Below are positions 50,730 to 59,652 of a stretch of 64,000 nt of DNA, piece by piece. Position numbers and translations under genes: made by a program. The stretch's first letter is position 1, and each line of letters opens with the position of its first letter. The notes beneath the pieces were generated by a model. The model searched no databases. It saw only the letters and a list, made by a program, of their open reading frames with translations, and was not told the origin of the DNA. Source of the DNA: Solibacter sp039934035 (GTDB lineage: Bacteria; Acidobacteriota; Terriglobia; Bryobacterales; Bryobacteraceae); contig JBDTMZ010000157.1 of assembly GCA_039934035.1 (NCBI GenBank), forward strand, positions 1 through 64,000. The letters run 5' to 3'.

Positions 50730-51500
50730 TCAGAACGCCATAATCTGCATGCCTGCATCTACAAACAGGCAATTTCCAGTGACTCCCCGGCCCAGATCGC
50801 TGGCCAGGAACACCGCCGTATCGGCCACTTCCGCAGGGTCGGTATTGCGCCGTAATGGCGCCCGCGTCTGAATCGTTTCCAGAATGGTGGAAAAATCCTT
50901 CACCGCGCGCGCCGAGGCGGTCTTGATAGGACCAGCCGAAATCGCGTTCACCCGAATCTTCTGCTGGCCCATTTCCCCCGCCAGATAGCGCACCGACGCC
51001 TCTAGCGACGCTTTGGCCACGCCCATCACGTTGTAATTCGTCACCACCCGGGTCGCGCCCAGGTAGGTCAGGGTGCTGATCGATCCACCTTCGGTCATCG
51101 CCGGAGCAACCGCTCGCGCCACCGCCACCAGTGAGTACGCGCTCACATCCTGCGCCAGCAAAAAGCCCGAACGGCTGGTCTGCAGGAACGGCCTGGTCAG
51201 ATCTTCGCGGTTGGCAAACGCCAGACTGTGCACCATGGCATGCAGCGGACGGCCGGATTCCACCAGCGACTGCGTAAGCGCCGCCAGATCGTCGTCTTTG
51301 GTCACGTCGCACGGCCAAATCGCGGCCACATTGAGATCTTTCGAAAGATCTTCGATGGCTACCTTTTGCCGGTCGCCGAGATACGTCAGCGCCAGTGTGG
51401 CGCCCTCGCGCGAAAACGCCTGCGCGATGGCGTAGGCGAGGCTCCACTTGTTCGCGATACCCAGAACGAGGGCAAACTTGCCCTCCATCAATTTGGACAT
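50730..51500 (-). CDS. fabI: Enoyl-[acyl-carrier-protein] reductase, FabI type
   Basis: 256 residues from ATG 51500. It performs the last reduction of fatty-acid elongation with NADH. The nucleotide loop is VLGIANKWSLAYAIA, the catalytic pair is the Tyr and Lys of YNVMGVAKAS (Y-x6-K), and HSLAFANRED marks the cofactor pocket. The frame is open 98 codons further upstream, which overlaps a separate candidate ORF; family length supports 51500. Confidence 0.95.
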   Translation of the reverse strand: MSKLMEGKFALVLGIANKWSLAYAIAQAFSREGATLALTYLGDRQKVAIEDLSKDLNVAAIWPCDVTKDDDLAALTQSLVESGRPLHAMVHSLAFANREDLTRPFLQTSRSGFLLAQDVSAYSLVAVARAVAPAMTEGGSISTLTYLGATRVVTNYNVMGVAKASLEASVRYLAGEMGQQKIRVNAISAGPIKTASARAVKDFSTILETIQTRAPLRRNTDPAEVADTAVFLASDLGRGVTGNCLFVDAGMQIMAF

Positions 51501-51770
51501 GAGTAGTTCCAGTGTATCGAATTCAACGCCATGCGGCAGTTTGTCGGACCTCCAGCTGGCTGAAGTCCCGACTCTACGCTCCAGCGCGAGCCCACGATCT
51601 GGAACGATGTCATAGCCGTGGTGCAGTAGTTGCCCTCGAAGCGCTTCAGGGGTGTCATGGAAGCGCGGGCAGGGCCTTGCTGCATTTTCGCGTAAGATTC
51701 CCAGTTCTGATCGCGCGACATGTAGTAAGCCGCGCCACATAAGGGCCGCAGCCAGGTAAAAGGGTTTCAT
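51488..51770 (-). pseudogene. Possible frameshifted small secreted protein upstream of fabI
   Basis: ATG 51770 has an excellent GAGGAGG ribosome site and starts a hydrophobic leader (MKPFYLAAALM). After about 11 codons the more gene-like reading moves to a neighbouring frame: CGAAYYMSRDQNWESYAKMQ, then TPLKRFEGNYCTT, ending at 51488. Joined, it would be a secreted or anchored protein of about 94 residues. The original frame runs straight into fabI. Either a frameshift mutation or a sequencing error would explain it. Confidence 0.35.
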
Positions 51771-51869
51771 TACTTTGAGCCTCCTCAACTGCATAACTTG
51801 ATTTTTCGCCCAGGTACGCGAAGCTTGGTATTAGCCCCTTTCGGAGGCGGCGCGTGATGATACCACGCA

Positions 51870-51971
51870 TTACGGATTTTGCCAGATGAAACTCGAATTC
51901 CCTTTGCGGCGGGTCGGTGCGGCGGACTTTCCGATGTAGCGCAGGCTGACCGATTGCGCGCCATCATGCAT
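51870..51971 (-). CDS. Possible 33-residue ORF or gene tail
   Basis: ATG 51971 opens a frame that includes QSVSLRYIGKSAAPTRR and ends SSFIWQNP. The frame extends about 30 codons further upstream without a start codon, so this may be the tail of a decayed gene. It lies in the 298-base gap between the fabI region and the ECF sigma gene. Confidence 0.25.
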   Translation of the reverse strand: MHDGAQSVSLRYIGKSAAPTRRKGNSSFIWQNP

Positions 51972-52068
51972 CAAATTGATGACGTATTCAGTATGGCCGC
52001 CTAAGTCACGCCCAGGCCGGGCTCCTGACCTTCCGAAAATCGGCTAGAATATCTGCACTCGGAGTTGT

Positions 52069-52659
52069 ATGTCGATGCCAGGCTCGGGTGACATCACCCA
52101 CCTCCTCATGGAAATCCGCAGCGGCAGCCGCGGCGCCGAAGCCGAGCTGATGTCGCGCGTGTACGCGGAACTGCGGCGTATCGCCGGAGCTTCGATGCGC
52201 CGCGAACGCCCCGACCATACCCTGCAGCCCACCGAACTCGTCAACGAAGCCTATCTCCGCCTGGTCGGCCAGCAGGACAAGGAATGGCAGAACCGCGCCC
52301 ACTTCTTCGCCGTCGCCGCGCAGGTAATGCGCCGCATCCTGGTGGACTACGCGCGGGCCCGCATCACCGACAAGCGCGGCGGCGGGGCCAAACGGGTCAA
52401 CATCGACGAGATTCAGGTGGCGTTCGATATGCCGTCCGAGGAACTGCTGGCCCTGCACGAAGCCCTCGAGCGCCTGAAGACCTTCGACCCGCGCCAGGGC
52501 CAGGTGGTCGAACTGCGCATCTTCGGCGGCATGACTGAAGACGAAATTGCCGAGGTCGTCGGGACGTCATCCCGTACCGTGAAGCGCGATTGGCGACTGG
52601 CTCGCGCCTGGCTCTTCGGGCAACTGAAAAGCCCGGGCTCCGCTTCCGGTGAGAAATAA
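52069..52659 (+). CDS. RNA polymerase ECF-type sigma factor (kinase-associated group)
   Basis: 196 residues. Region 2 reads LMSRVYAELRRIAGASMRRE and LVNEAYLRLVGQ; region 4 reads VVELRIFGGMTEDEIAEVVG with helix SSRTVKRDWRLARAWL. Together with the short C-terminal tail this is the ECF subgroup that occurs beside TPR-bearing Ser/Thr kinases. The kinase gene follows after 35 bases, so the kinase probably controls this sigma factor, perhaps by phosphorylation in place of an anti-sigma factor. Confidence 0.9.
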   Translation: MSMPGSGDITHLLMEIRSGSRGAEAELMSRVYAELRRIAGASMRRERPDHTLQPTELVNEAYLRLVGQQDKEWQNRAHFFAVAAQVMRRILVDYARARITDKRGGGAKRVNIDEIQVAFDMPSEELLALHEALERLKTFDPRQGQVVELRIFGGMTEDEIAEVVGTSSRTVKRDWRLARAWLFGQLKSPGSASGEK

Positions 52660-52694
52660 CCCATGTCCCCTTTTGGCTGCCGGAATCGCTTTCT

Positions 52695-55334
52695 ATGAGT
52701 GAGGAGGTCATCTTCGGAGGAGCCCCGCGACCCGAAGAGGGCCACGCTCCCCCGCTGTCCGGAATGACAACGGAACGCTGGCTCGCCATCAAGGAAGTTT
52801 TCGAAACCGCGCTGGAAATCCACCCAGGCCAGCGCGCAGCCTACCTCGCAGCGCGCTGCGCCGGCGATCCCGATCTCCGTGCCGAGGTCGAACGCCTGCT
52901 GGAAGACGACGCGGAAGCCGGCGAATTCCTGGCCACCGCCATCGTTCATCCCGAGCGCCTGCTGCATGCCGCGGATCTCAGCGCCTACCCCGCTGGCGCG
53001 CGCATCGCCGGACGCTTTGAGGTGGTTCGCTTCCTGGGACGGGGGGGTATGGGCGAAGTCTATGAGGCGGTCGACCGGGCCATCGGCGACGTCGCCATTG
53101 CGCTGAAAACCATTCGCCCGGAGTACGCCGGAGACAGCCGTTTCCTGGACCAGTTCCGCAGTGAGGTCCAGCTCGCCAGGCAGGTCACGCATCCCAACGT
53201 GTGCCGCATCCACGATCTTTATGTGGAAGGCGAAGCCACTTCCGCCACCGGCCCCGGCACTGCTTTCCTAACCATGGAGTTTGTCGGCGGCGAGACGCTC
53301 GCCGAACGCCTGCGCGGCCAGGGCCCGTTCGCTCCCGCGACGGCGCTCCCCTTGATCCGGCAGGTAGCCGAAGGCCTGCACGCGGTGCACGCGGCCGGCA
53401 TCGTGCATCGCGATCTGAAGTCGGCCAATATCATGCTGACGGAGGACCGCACCGGCCAGGCGCGCGCCGTCGTTATGGACTTCGGCATCGCCTCCCAGGC
53501 GGGCAATGCCGCCGAGGTTGGCCTGCGCGGAGGAACGCCTGGCTACCTCGCCCCTGAGTTGTTACACGGCGAAGCTGCCACGGTGCTGTCAGATGTCTAC
53601 GCGCTCGCGGTGATCGCCCATGAGGTGTTCACTGGAATGCGCCCCGTGGCCGCACCGCCAAACTCGCAACACGGGCAGGCACACGATCCTCTCTCCCTGC
53701 TGCCCGACCATCAGTGGCGCGCCATCGCACGCGGCCTCGATGCCCAGCCGCTGCGCCGCCACCCCGGGGCGCGCGAATTTGCAGACGCACTGGAAGGCCG
53801 CGCGCAAAAGACCCGCCGCCGGATTCTGATGGCCGTGGCGGGGGTCGCCGCGCTGGGCGGCGCGGCAGCGGTGGCCGGCAACCGCTTCGGACACGGTTCG
53901 GCAAGCCTGCCGCAACTGGTGGTCATGCCCTTCCTGCCGGAAGGCCCAAGCGAGGACCTGGCAGCGCTTGGGGGCTCGCTGGCGAGCGAAGTGATTCGCG
54001 CGCTGGCGTCGTCTCCCGGCTTTTTCGCGATCGGGGAAGAGTCCACGCGGGCACTCACCGCTTCGTTGGCCGCCGGACTCTCCGCTCCCGAGGCCGGTGC
54101 CGTCGACGATGCCGCCGCCAGATCGCGCGCCGTCTATACCGGCAAGCGTCTCAGCGTGCCCTACGTGCTCACCGGCACGGTGGGCCAGTCCGGCGCAAAC
54201 CTGGTGATCCGCGCCAATCTCCGCGCGGCACGCGATGGCGCTCTGCTGTGGGCGCAGGTGTTCGTCGAACCCAATGACCGGTTGCCTCGTTTGCGCGCCG
54301 GCATCGTGCAGGGCGTCGCGTCCGCCGTCAATGCCACACTCGGAACGTGGGCGCGTACCGCGCTTGCCCGCCCGCTGACGCCTAACGGGGAAGCCTACCG
54401 GAAGTACCTGCTCGCCTGGAATCTCGCCGGACGGCGAAGCGTTCCCGATCTCGAAGCCAGCGTTAACCTGCTGCAAGAAGCCATCGGCAAGGACCCAGGC
54501 TTCGCCCAGGCGTGGGCCGCTCTTGCCGCATCCCGTAACATTCTGGCCGGCAATCCCCGCCATCCTCTGCGCGAAACCTTCGAAGAGGCGCGCACTGCGG
54601 CAGCGAGAGCCGTCGCCCTCGAGCCAGGAAACGCCCAGGCGCACGTCGTGCTCGCTTCCGTGAGCCAGCGCTACGATTGGAACTGGCTGGCCTCCGATGC
54701 GGACTACCGCTCCGCCCTCGCCTCAAGTCCCGGCATGGCAGTCGCGCATCAGTGGTATTCCGGCCTGCTTTCCATTCGCCGGTTGCCGGATGACGCCATT
54801 CTGGAATCTTCCCGGGCGCGCGAGTTGGAACCGCTTTCCCAGCCCGCCAACACAGCCTACGGGTCCATGCTCTACCGCGCGCGCCGTTACCCGGACGCTG
54901 CCAACCAGTTGGAATTCACCGTGCAGCTGTCGGCGGATTACCAGCCAGCGCTTATGGCCCTCGGCATCGTCTATCGCGTGATGGGCCGTTATCCGGAGGC
55001 GATTGCCCGGCACGAGCGCTGCGTCGCGCTCTCCGGCCGCAATCCCCTGGCACTTTCCTGGCTGGGGTTCAGTTTGGGCGCGGCCGGAATGCGGGAACGT
55101 GCCATCGAGATCCGCAATCAGTTAGAGCTCCGCTGGCCCGCGGAACAGTTTTCGCCCTCCGCTCTCGCCCAGGTCTGCCAGGGATTGGGCGATCTCGACG
55201 GCGCCTTCCGCTGGCTTGAACTCGCAGTGGAACGGCGCGACCCCGCGCTTACTATTCTCCGCGCCGACCCTGGAAACGACTTACTGCGCGCCGACGCCCG
55301 CTACGAACGCATCGTGCGCGTGCTCAATCTTTGA
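52695..55334 (+). CDS. Serine/threonine protein kinase with membrane helix and C-terminal TPR repeats
   Basis: 879 residues. The kinase domain covers about 110-375: glycine loop LGRGGMGEVYEA, ATP Lys138 in IALKTIRPE, catalytic Asp240 in HRDLKSANIM, MDFGIA and GGTPGYLAPE. A single membrane helix (about 380-395) separates it from a large outer part with a beta-region (QLVVMPFLPE) and TPR-like helical repeats (about 560-860: NPGNAQAHVVLASVSQ-type; ALMALGIVYRVMGRYPEAI). ATG 52695 is used; MTTERW at 52764 also fits the usual start of this family. It is downstream of an ECF sigma factor. Confidence 0.93.
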   Translation: MSEEVIFGGAPRPEEGHAPPLSGMTTERWLAIKEVFETALEIHPGQRAAYLAARCAGDPDLRAEVERLLEDDAEAGEFLATAIVHPERLLHAADLSAYPAGARIAGRFEVVRFLGRGGMGEVYEAVDRAIGDVAIALKTIRPEYAGDSRFLDQFRSEVQLARQVTHPNVCRIHDLYVEGEATSATGPGTAFLTMEFVGGETLAERLRGQGPFAPATALPLIRQVAEGLHAVHAAGIVHRDLKSANIMLTEDRTGQARAVVMDFGIASQAGNAAEVGLRGGTPGYLAPELLHGEAATVLSDVYALAVIAHEVFTGMRPVAAPPNSQHGQAHDPLSLLPDHQWRAIARGLDAQPLRRHPGAREFADALEGRAQKTRRRILMAVAGVAALGGAAAVAGNRFGHGSASLPQLVVMPFLPEGPSEDLAALGGSLASEVIRALASSPGFFAIGEESTRALTASLAAGLSAPEAGAVDDAAARSRAVYTGKRLSVPYVLTGTVGQSGANLVIRANLRAARDGALLWAQVFVEPNDRLPRLRAGIVQGVASAVNATLGTWARTALARPLTPNGEAYRKYLLAWNLAGRRSVPDLEASVNLLQEAIGKDPGFAQAWAALAASRNILAGNPRHPLRETFEEARTAAARAVALEPGNAQAHVVLASVSQRYDWNWLASDADYRSALASSPGMAVAHQWYSGLLSIRRLPDDAILESSRARELEPLSQPANTAYGSMLYRARRYPDAANQLEFTVQLSADYQPALMALGIVYRVMGRYPEAIARHERCVALSGRNPLALSWLGFSLGAAGMRERAIEIRNQLELRWPAEQFSPSALAQVCQGLGDLDGAFRWLELAVERRDPALTILRADPGNDLLRADARYERIVRVLNL

Positions 55335-55376
55335 TGTGCCGGGCCCTGTTATCTAATTTTCCCGAAGGAGCAGAAG

Positions 55377-55736
55377 ATGAGTAACGAAGAGAACATCGAA
55401 AAACAAGCAGATCTCGTGAGCACCTTAGCGCTCGGATGCATGGCCCTGGTGAAACCCCCAACCCCTGGGGCGCTGATTTTCACCCTGGGCACCGATGTAA
55501 CCGCGACCGAAAAGGACGCCCTGCTGCTGGTGAACGATGTGCGCCACCTGACCCTTACCGCCAGCAGCGGCAACAACGATCTGGCGGCCGAGGATTTCGA
55601 AGTCGAAAATTGCCAGAGTTGCACGCTGTTTGTCGCTCTCGACGGCGGGGTGAACCTCCTGGCGTCGCCCCGCATCAAAGTCAAAGTCCACAGGGACAAC
55701 CGCTGTCACGGTAAGGACACGATCGTCATCAAATAG
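55377..55736 (+). CDS. Hypothetical 119-residue protein, unrecognised
   Basis: ATG 55377 has a GAAGGAGCAG ribosome site. The product is soluble and beta-rich with many Thr/Asn (LGTDVTATEKDALLLVND, LTASSGNNDLAAEDFE), two Cys in VENCQSCTLF and one in NRCHGKD. It sits between the Ser/Thr kinase and an OGT-type glycosyltransferase, in the same direction, and is a plausible substrate or partner of either. No family is recognised. Confidence 0.7.
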   Translation: MSNEENIEKQADLVSTLALGCMALVKPPTPGALIFTLGTDVTATEKDALLLVNDVRHLTLTASSGNNDLAAEDFEVENCQSCTLFVALDGGVNLLASPRIKVKVHRDNRCHGKDTIVIK

Positions 55737-55746
55737 GAAGCCGGCG

Positions 55747-57654
55747 ATTCCCCTCTCCGAGACACATTACGAATCCGGACTCCGTGCCGCGGAGGCAGGG
55801 CAGTGGGAAGAGGCGGTGCACCACCTGCGCGCCGCTACCCTTGCCGTGCCTCCCGGTGCGGCCCAACTCAACAGTCTTGGTGTCGCCCTGTTGGCTGTCG
55901 GCAGGCCGTGGCGCGCGGCTGCTTGTTTCCGACGCGGCCTCCGCCTTCAGCTGGATGACGCCGTCATGCTGCATCATCTCGGCCGCGCTTTGTGGCAGGC
56001 CGGCCGGAAGCAGTCCGCCGTCGCTGCCTTCGAACGCTCTGTGGACTTCGATGGGGAGAGCGCGTCTTCACGAAAGTCGCTGGCCTCTGGCCTGCTGGAA
56101 TTGAAGCAGCCTCGGGCCGCGCTTCCCCATGCGCAGGCGGCCGTGGACCTCGATGGCGCCGATACCGAGGGCTTGAATCTGCTGGCCGCCTGCCTGGCCA
56201 AGGAAATCCGCCTCTGCGACGCCGCACTCGTGTGTGAGCGCTCGCTCTCCATCGACCCCGCTCAGCACACCGTCTGGAGCAACCTGGGCGGACTTCTTAC
56301 GGACCAGGGATTGATGCGCGAAGGCTGCCAGAGCTATCTCAAATCTGCCGCGATTTCAGGAATGCCCGCCCTGCATTCCAACCTTTTGCTGGCTACGCAT
56401 TATGCCGGATTCTCGCCGCAGCAGATCTTCGCGGAGCACTGCCGCTGGGCCGCTACTTACTATCCCACCGCCGCACCCGCCTTACTCGCCGCTGAGCCCG
56501 TCGCAGCCGTTTTCGATAACCAGCGGTCGACCGACCGCCGCCTCCTCATCGGCTACGTGTCCGCCGATTTCCGCGACCACTCGGTGGCATTCCTCATAGA
56601 ACCGGTGCTGGCCGCGCACAATCGCGATCGCGTGGAAGTGTTCCTCTATTCCGCCACCCGCACCAACGATTCGGTCACCGCGCGCATCCAAAGCTATCCG
56701 GGAAACTGGCGCCTCGTTGCCGGTGTCGACAATGCAGCCGCCGCCGGCATGATTCGCGCGGACCGCATCGATGTTCTGGTGGACCTCTCCGGCCACACCG
56801 CCGGCCAGCGTCTCGGCATTTTCGCGCAGCGTGCCGCTCCCGTTCAGGCGACCTATTGCGGCTATCCGGACACGACGGGGCTTCCCTCCATCGATTTCCG
56901 CATCACCGACGAGTACTCGGATCCCACGGGGGCCACCGAGCATCTCCACTCGGAACGGCTGTGGCGCATACAGCCCGGCTTTCTCACCTACCGGCCGCCG
57001 GATGGCGTGCCGCTCGTGTCTCCACTGCCCGCGCTCCGAAACGGGTACGTGACGTTCGGCTGCTTCGCCATCCGCCAGAAGATCACCGGCGAAATGCTGG
57101 CCGCGTGGAGCGGGATTTTGCGGCGCGTTCCCAATTCGCGCATGATCCTGAAGAACCGGCAGGTGGCCGATCCGCAGATCGCCGCCGCCATCCGCGGACA
57201 CTTCACGCGCCATAGCATTGATGCGGCGCGCATCGAGTTTCGGCCCCATACGCCGCGCCTCGACCACCTTCAGCATTACGCGGATGTCGATTTCATGCTG
57301 GACACTTTTCCTTACCACGGCACGGTGGCCGCCTGCGAGTCGCTGTGGATGGGCGTGCCGGTGCTGACCCTGGCGGGAAGTTGCCACGTTTCGCGGGCCG
57401 GCGTGAGCCTGCTGACCCGCATCGGGCTTCCTCAGTGGATCGCGTCGTCGCTCGACGACTATGCCGATCGCGCCGTGGAGTTCGCGGGCGACTGCGCGGA
57501 ACTCGCGCGGGTGCGGCGCAATCTGCGAGGGGAATTCGCGCGCTCCAGCCTGGGTGATCCGCTCCCTGTCACCACCGCCCTGGAGGAGGCCTACCGCGCG
57601 ATGTGGCGCGACTGGCTCAGCCTCACAGAATCGTATGCCCCTGGCCGAACGTAG
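55747..57654 (+). CDS. TPR glycosyltransferase of the OGT/SPINDLY type (GT41-like)
   Basis: 635 residues if translation starts at ATT 55747, or 612 from GTG 55816. Residues 1-220 are TPR-like pairs (LRAAEAGQWEEAVHHLRAA, ALLAVGRPWRAAACFRRGL), and the C-terminal half is a GT-B domain: IGYVSADFRDHSVAFLIEP, QATYCGYPDTTGLPSIDFRI, NGYVTFGCF and TFPYHGTVAACESLWMGVPV, all hallmarks of GT41. It transfers N-acetylglucosamine or another sugar to protein Ser/Thr in homologues. The frame is open before GTG 55816 and the missing part reads as a TPR helix, so the true start is probably upstream; the only candidate near a ribosome-site-like AGGA is ATT. It runs 10 bases past the 119-residue gene. Confidence 0.9.
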   Translation: MPLSETHYESGLRAAEAGQWEEAVHHLRAATLAVPPGAAQLNSLGVALLAVGRPWRAAACFRRGLRLQLDDAVMLHHLGRALWQAGRKQSAVAAFERSVDFDGESASSRKSLASGLLELKQPRAALPHAQAAVDLDGADTEGLNLLAACLAKEIRLCDAALVCERSLSIDPAQHTVWSNLGGLLTDQGLMREGCQSYLKSAAISGMPALHSNLLLATHYAGFSPQQIFAEHCRWAATYYPTAAPALLAAEPVAAVFDNQRSTDRRLLIGYVSADFRDHSVAFLIEPVLAAHNRDRVEVFLYSATRTNDSVTARIQSYPGNWRLVAGVDNAAAAGMIRADRIDVLVDLSGHTAGQRLGIFAQRAAPVQATYCGYPDTTGLPSIDFRITDEYSDPTGATEHLHSERLWRIQPGFLTYRPPDGVPLVSPLPALRNGYVTFGCFAIRQKITGEMLAAWSGILRRVPNSRMILKNRQVADPQIAAAIRGHFTRHSIDAARIEFRPHTPRLDHLQHYADVDFMLDTFPYHGTVAACESLWMGVPVLTLAGSCHVSRAGVSLLTRIGLPQWIASSLDDYADRAVEFAGDCAELARVRRNLRGEFARSSLGDPLPVTTALEEAYRAMWRDWLSLTESYAPGRT

Positions 57655-59233
57655 CCACGATCGCGTTATCCAGCCGGATGGTCAGGTCGGCGATCGGGGC
57701 TGTCTCCATGCCCCCGAGGCTCACCTGCACCACCACATTCGCCCGGCGGAAGATGTAATTGCGGCCGTCCGGTGAACGGTAGCAGGCATCGCCCGGAACG
57801 GGCCAGTCCTCGGCGTTCGCCATCAGCTTCCGCGTAGCCACGAATAGTTCCCCGGCGCGTGCTACCGACTGGCACCGGTACCAGTCCACGTGAAGCCGGG
57901 GCTCAAGTGAGTCCGCTGAGAGCAGCACCGTGCTCATGTAGCGAAACAGATCTTCACCCACCGAATGCTCGGACCACTCGGCCATGTGCCAGGGCGACAG
58001 GTCGAGTGACACCAGGAAGTCACCCAGGTTCGACGGTACCTGAATCGAACCTAGTTTGGGCTGGCAGTCCGGCGTCGGGATTTTGATCTCGAGCCGCCAA
58101 TTTTCGTGCACGTCGAGGGGTCCGGGCGCGATCAGCGCCGCCGCGTCGTCGCGCACAGCCAGCCGGGCGCGGTAATCCAGGCCGGATGCCTGGCTGAAGA
58201 TCGTCCCAGCCGCCAGGTCGAATGTATGGGGGCTCATGGCCGGCGCGTCGTCGAAATCGACCATCAGACAAGCGTCCCAGACCGGGTCGCCGTCGCTGGC
58301 AGTGTTGCCCCATGCCAGTTCGTGTTGGTCGAAGGGCCTCGCGTCTTCGTTCCCCCCAATCAGGCGAACCACATTGGTATGAATCTGCGGACCGTCAAAC
58401 CCGATACGCTGCCGGAAGAGTGCCGCTCCCAGAGCGTTGGCAAGTGTGCTCACGGCGCTGGCGCAATCGTGACAGTCCACGGCTCCCGGGTTGGACGGCA
58501 TTGAGCCGTTGAGATAGCGGATCAGGTCAATCAGCCCGAATACCGAACCGAAATGGCCGCCCTGGAAGGTCGTAAAGACGTAATGTGCCCGGCTGTCGTA
58601 GACCAGTCGTGGATTCGATTGCGGCTCGCCGAGCGCGTAAAAGCGGCGGGTGATCTGGGTCGCTGCCGCGCCGGCGTCGCGTGCTCCCGTCGCCCAAGTG
58701 CAGGCGAAGTCCAGCGCGTCGGTCCACACGAACTGCTCCGGCTCCAGCGCCGACCACGGATAGTTGGGCGTGCTCAGCAGTGTGTACACACGGTGCCGTG
58801 TGGCAAGCAGCGGCACCCATTCCGCGCTGCCCTCGAGGCGCAGAAACCACTGCCACTCGTCGTCATGAACCTCTACGCTCGCCTGCGCCGCGTCGGTCAA
58901 CCGCGGAGCGCTCAACCGGACCTGCCGCACAGCCGGCACGCCAGCCTGCAGGCTCACTCCAAACACGGGAATCGATCCAGAAAGGTTCTGGCCGGTGGCA
59001 TCTTCCGCCTTAATTTCGAAGTCCAATTCTACCGGAGAATGCAAAGTGACCTGCACTTCCACCGTCCGCCCCGCCGTGCGATCCAGACAGTACGCCACAG
59101 AGGCGATGGCCCCGGCCGGCTGCCACTCCGGCAAGTCCAGCGGCACGGTGCACGGATTCTGCCGGAGCGGCACCGCAAACTCTGAGTCCGGGGGCACATC
59201 GCGGAATTGAATGGACAGCAGGGTAAGTGTCAT
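57623..59233 (-). CDS. Hypothetical protein with transglutaminase-like core
   Basis: 536 residues, no signal peptide. A beta-rich N-terminal half precedes a papain-like/transglutaminase-like core: Cys257 in VDCHDCASAVSTLANALG, His304 in DQHELAWGN and Asp326 in ACLMVDFDDA, in the right order for a Cys-His-Asp triad with the typical H-x-x-A-W and W-D spacing. A second beta domain follows. That it is a catalytic amidase or cross-linker is inference. It overlaps the tail of the glycosyltransferase by 32 bases (convergent) and follows the frameshifted membrane gene by 63. Confidence 0.6.
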   Translation of the reverse strand: MTLTLLSIQFRDVPPDSEFAVPLRQNPCTVPLDLPEWQPAGAIASVAYCLDRTAGRTVEVQVTLHSPVELDFEIKAEDATGQNLSGSIPVFGVSLQAGVPAVRQVRLSAPRLTDAAQASVEVHDDEWQWFLRLEGSAEWVPLLATRHRVYTLLSTPNYPWSALEPEQFVWTDALDFACTWATGARDAGAAATQITRRFYALGEPQSNPRLVYDSRAHYVFTTFQGGHFGSVFGLIDLIRYLNGSMPSNPGAVDCHDCASAVSTLANALGAALFRQRIGFDGPQIHTNVVRLIGGNEDARPFDQHELAWGNTASDGDPVWDACLMVDFDDAPAMSPHTFDLAAGTIFSQASGLDYRARLAVRDDAAALIAPGPLDVHENWRLEIKIPTPDCQPKLGSIQVPSNLGDFLVSLDLSPWHMAEWSEHSVGEDLFRYMSTVLLSADSLEPRLHVDWYRCQSVARAGELFVATRKLMANAEDWPVPGDACYRSPDGRNYIFRRANVVVQVSLGGMETAPIADLTIRLDNAIVATFGQGHTIL

Positions 59234-59296
59234 GGTCGCAGGTCTCCCGAATATATCGCACCCATATCGATCGCGCCAGGGTCTCCGCAGTCACAG

Positions 59297-59649
59297 TTAC
59301 AGCAGGCGCCAGTAAGTCTGTTCCGGATGTGTCGTTGGGGTTATCCCGGCCGGACCTGCGGGCGGTGCGCCGCCCTGGTGTTGCGCCTGAATCGTAGCCG
59401 GGATGGATGATGCCACATACCATGCCAGCGCGAGCCCGGTGACCCAGAACAGATACACCAAGACGTTCGAGACCGAGCCTGGAAGTACGCCCTTCGTACC
59501 CAAATCGCCCGCAGCCTGAACCAGAATTCGCAATTGAACCGCGGCTCCCCAGGTGGTCAGCAGGCTGGCCAGCAGGAAGCCAATCGCTAGAGATCATTTG
59601 CGGCGGCGCCGCCCGTGTCGAGCGCCAGCAACAGGAGTAAGGTTCGCAT
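59297..59649 (-). pseudogene. Frameshifted two-helix membrane protein
   Basis: ATG 59649 has a strong AAGGAGAAG ribosome site directly after the stop of the outer-membrane gene and reads MRTLLLLLALDTGG before a stop at 59587. The next frame, open from 59593 to a stop at 59297, carries two membrane helices (LAIGFLLASLLTTWGAAV; VLVYLFWVTGLALAWYVAS) and a Pro/Gly-rich tail. Joined, they make one protein of about 118 residues. A frameshift near 59590 is the simplest reading; programmed frameshifting is possible but no slippery site is evident. Confidence 0.6.
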
Positions 59650-59652
59650 CGC

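Noticed and set aside
55436..55714. 92-codon ORF inside the 119-residue gene
   Set aside because: It is a frame-shifted shadow: high Arg/Pro/Gly content, no ribosome site, and the other frame has a good start and composition.
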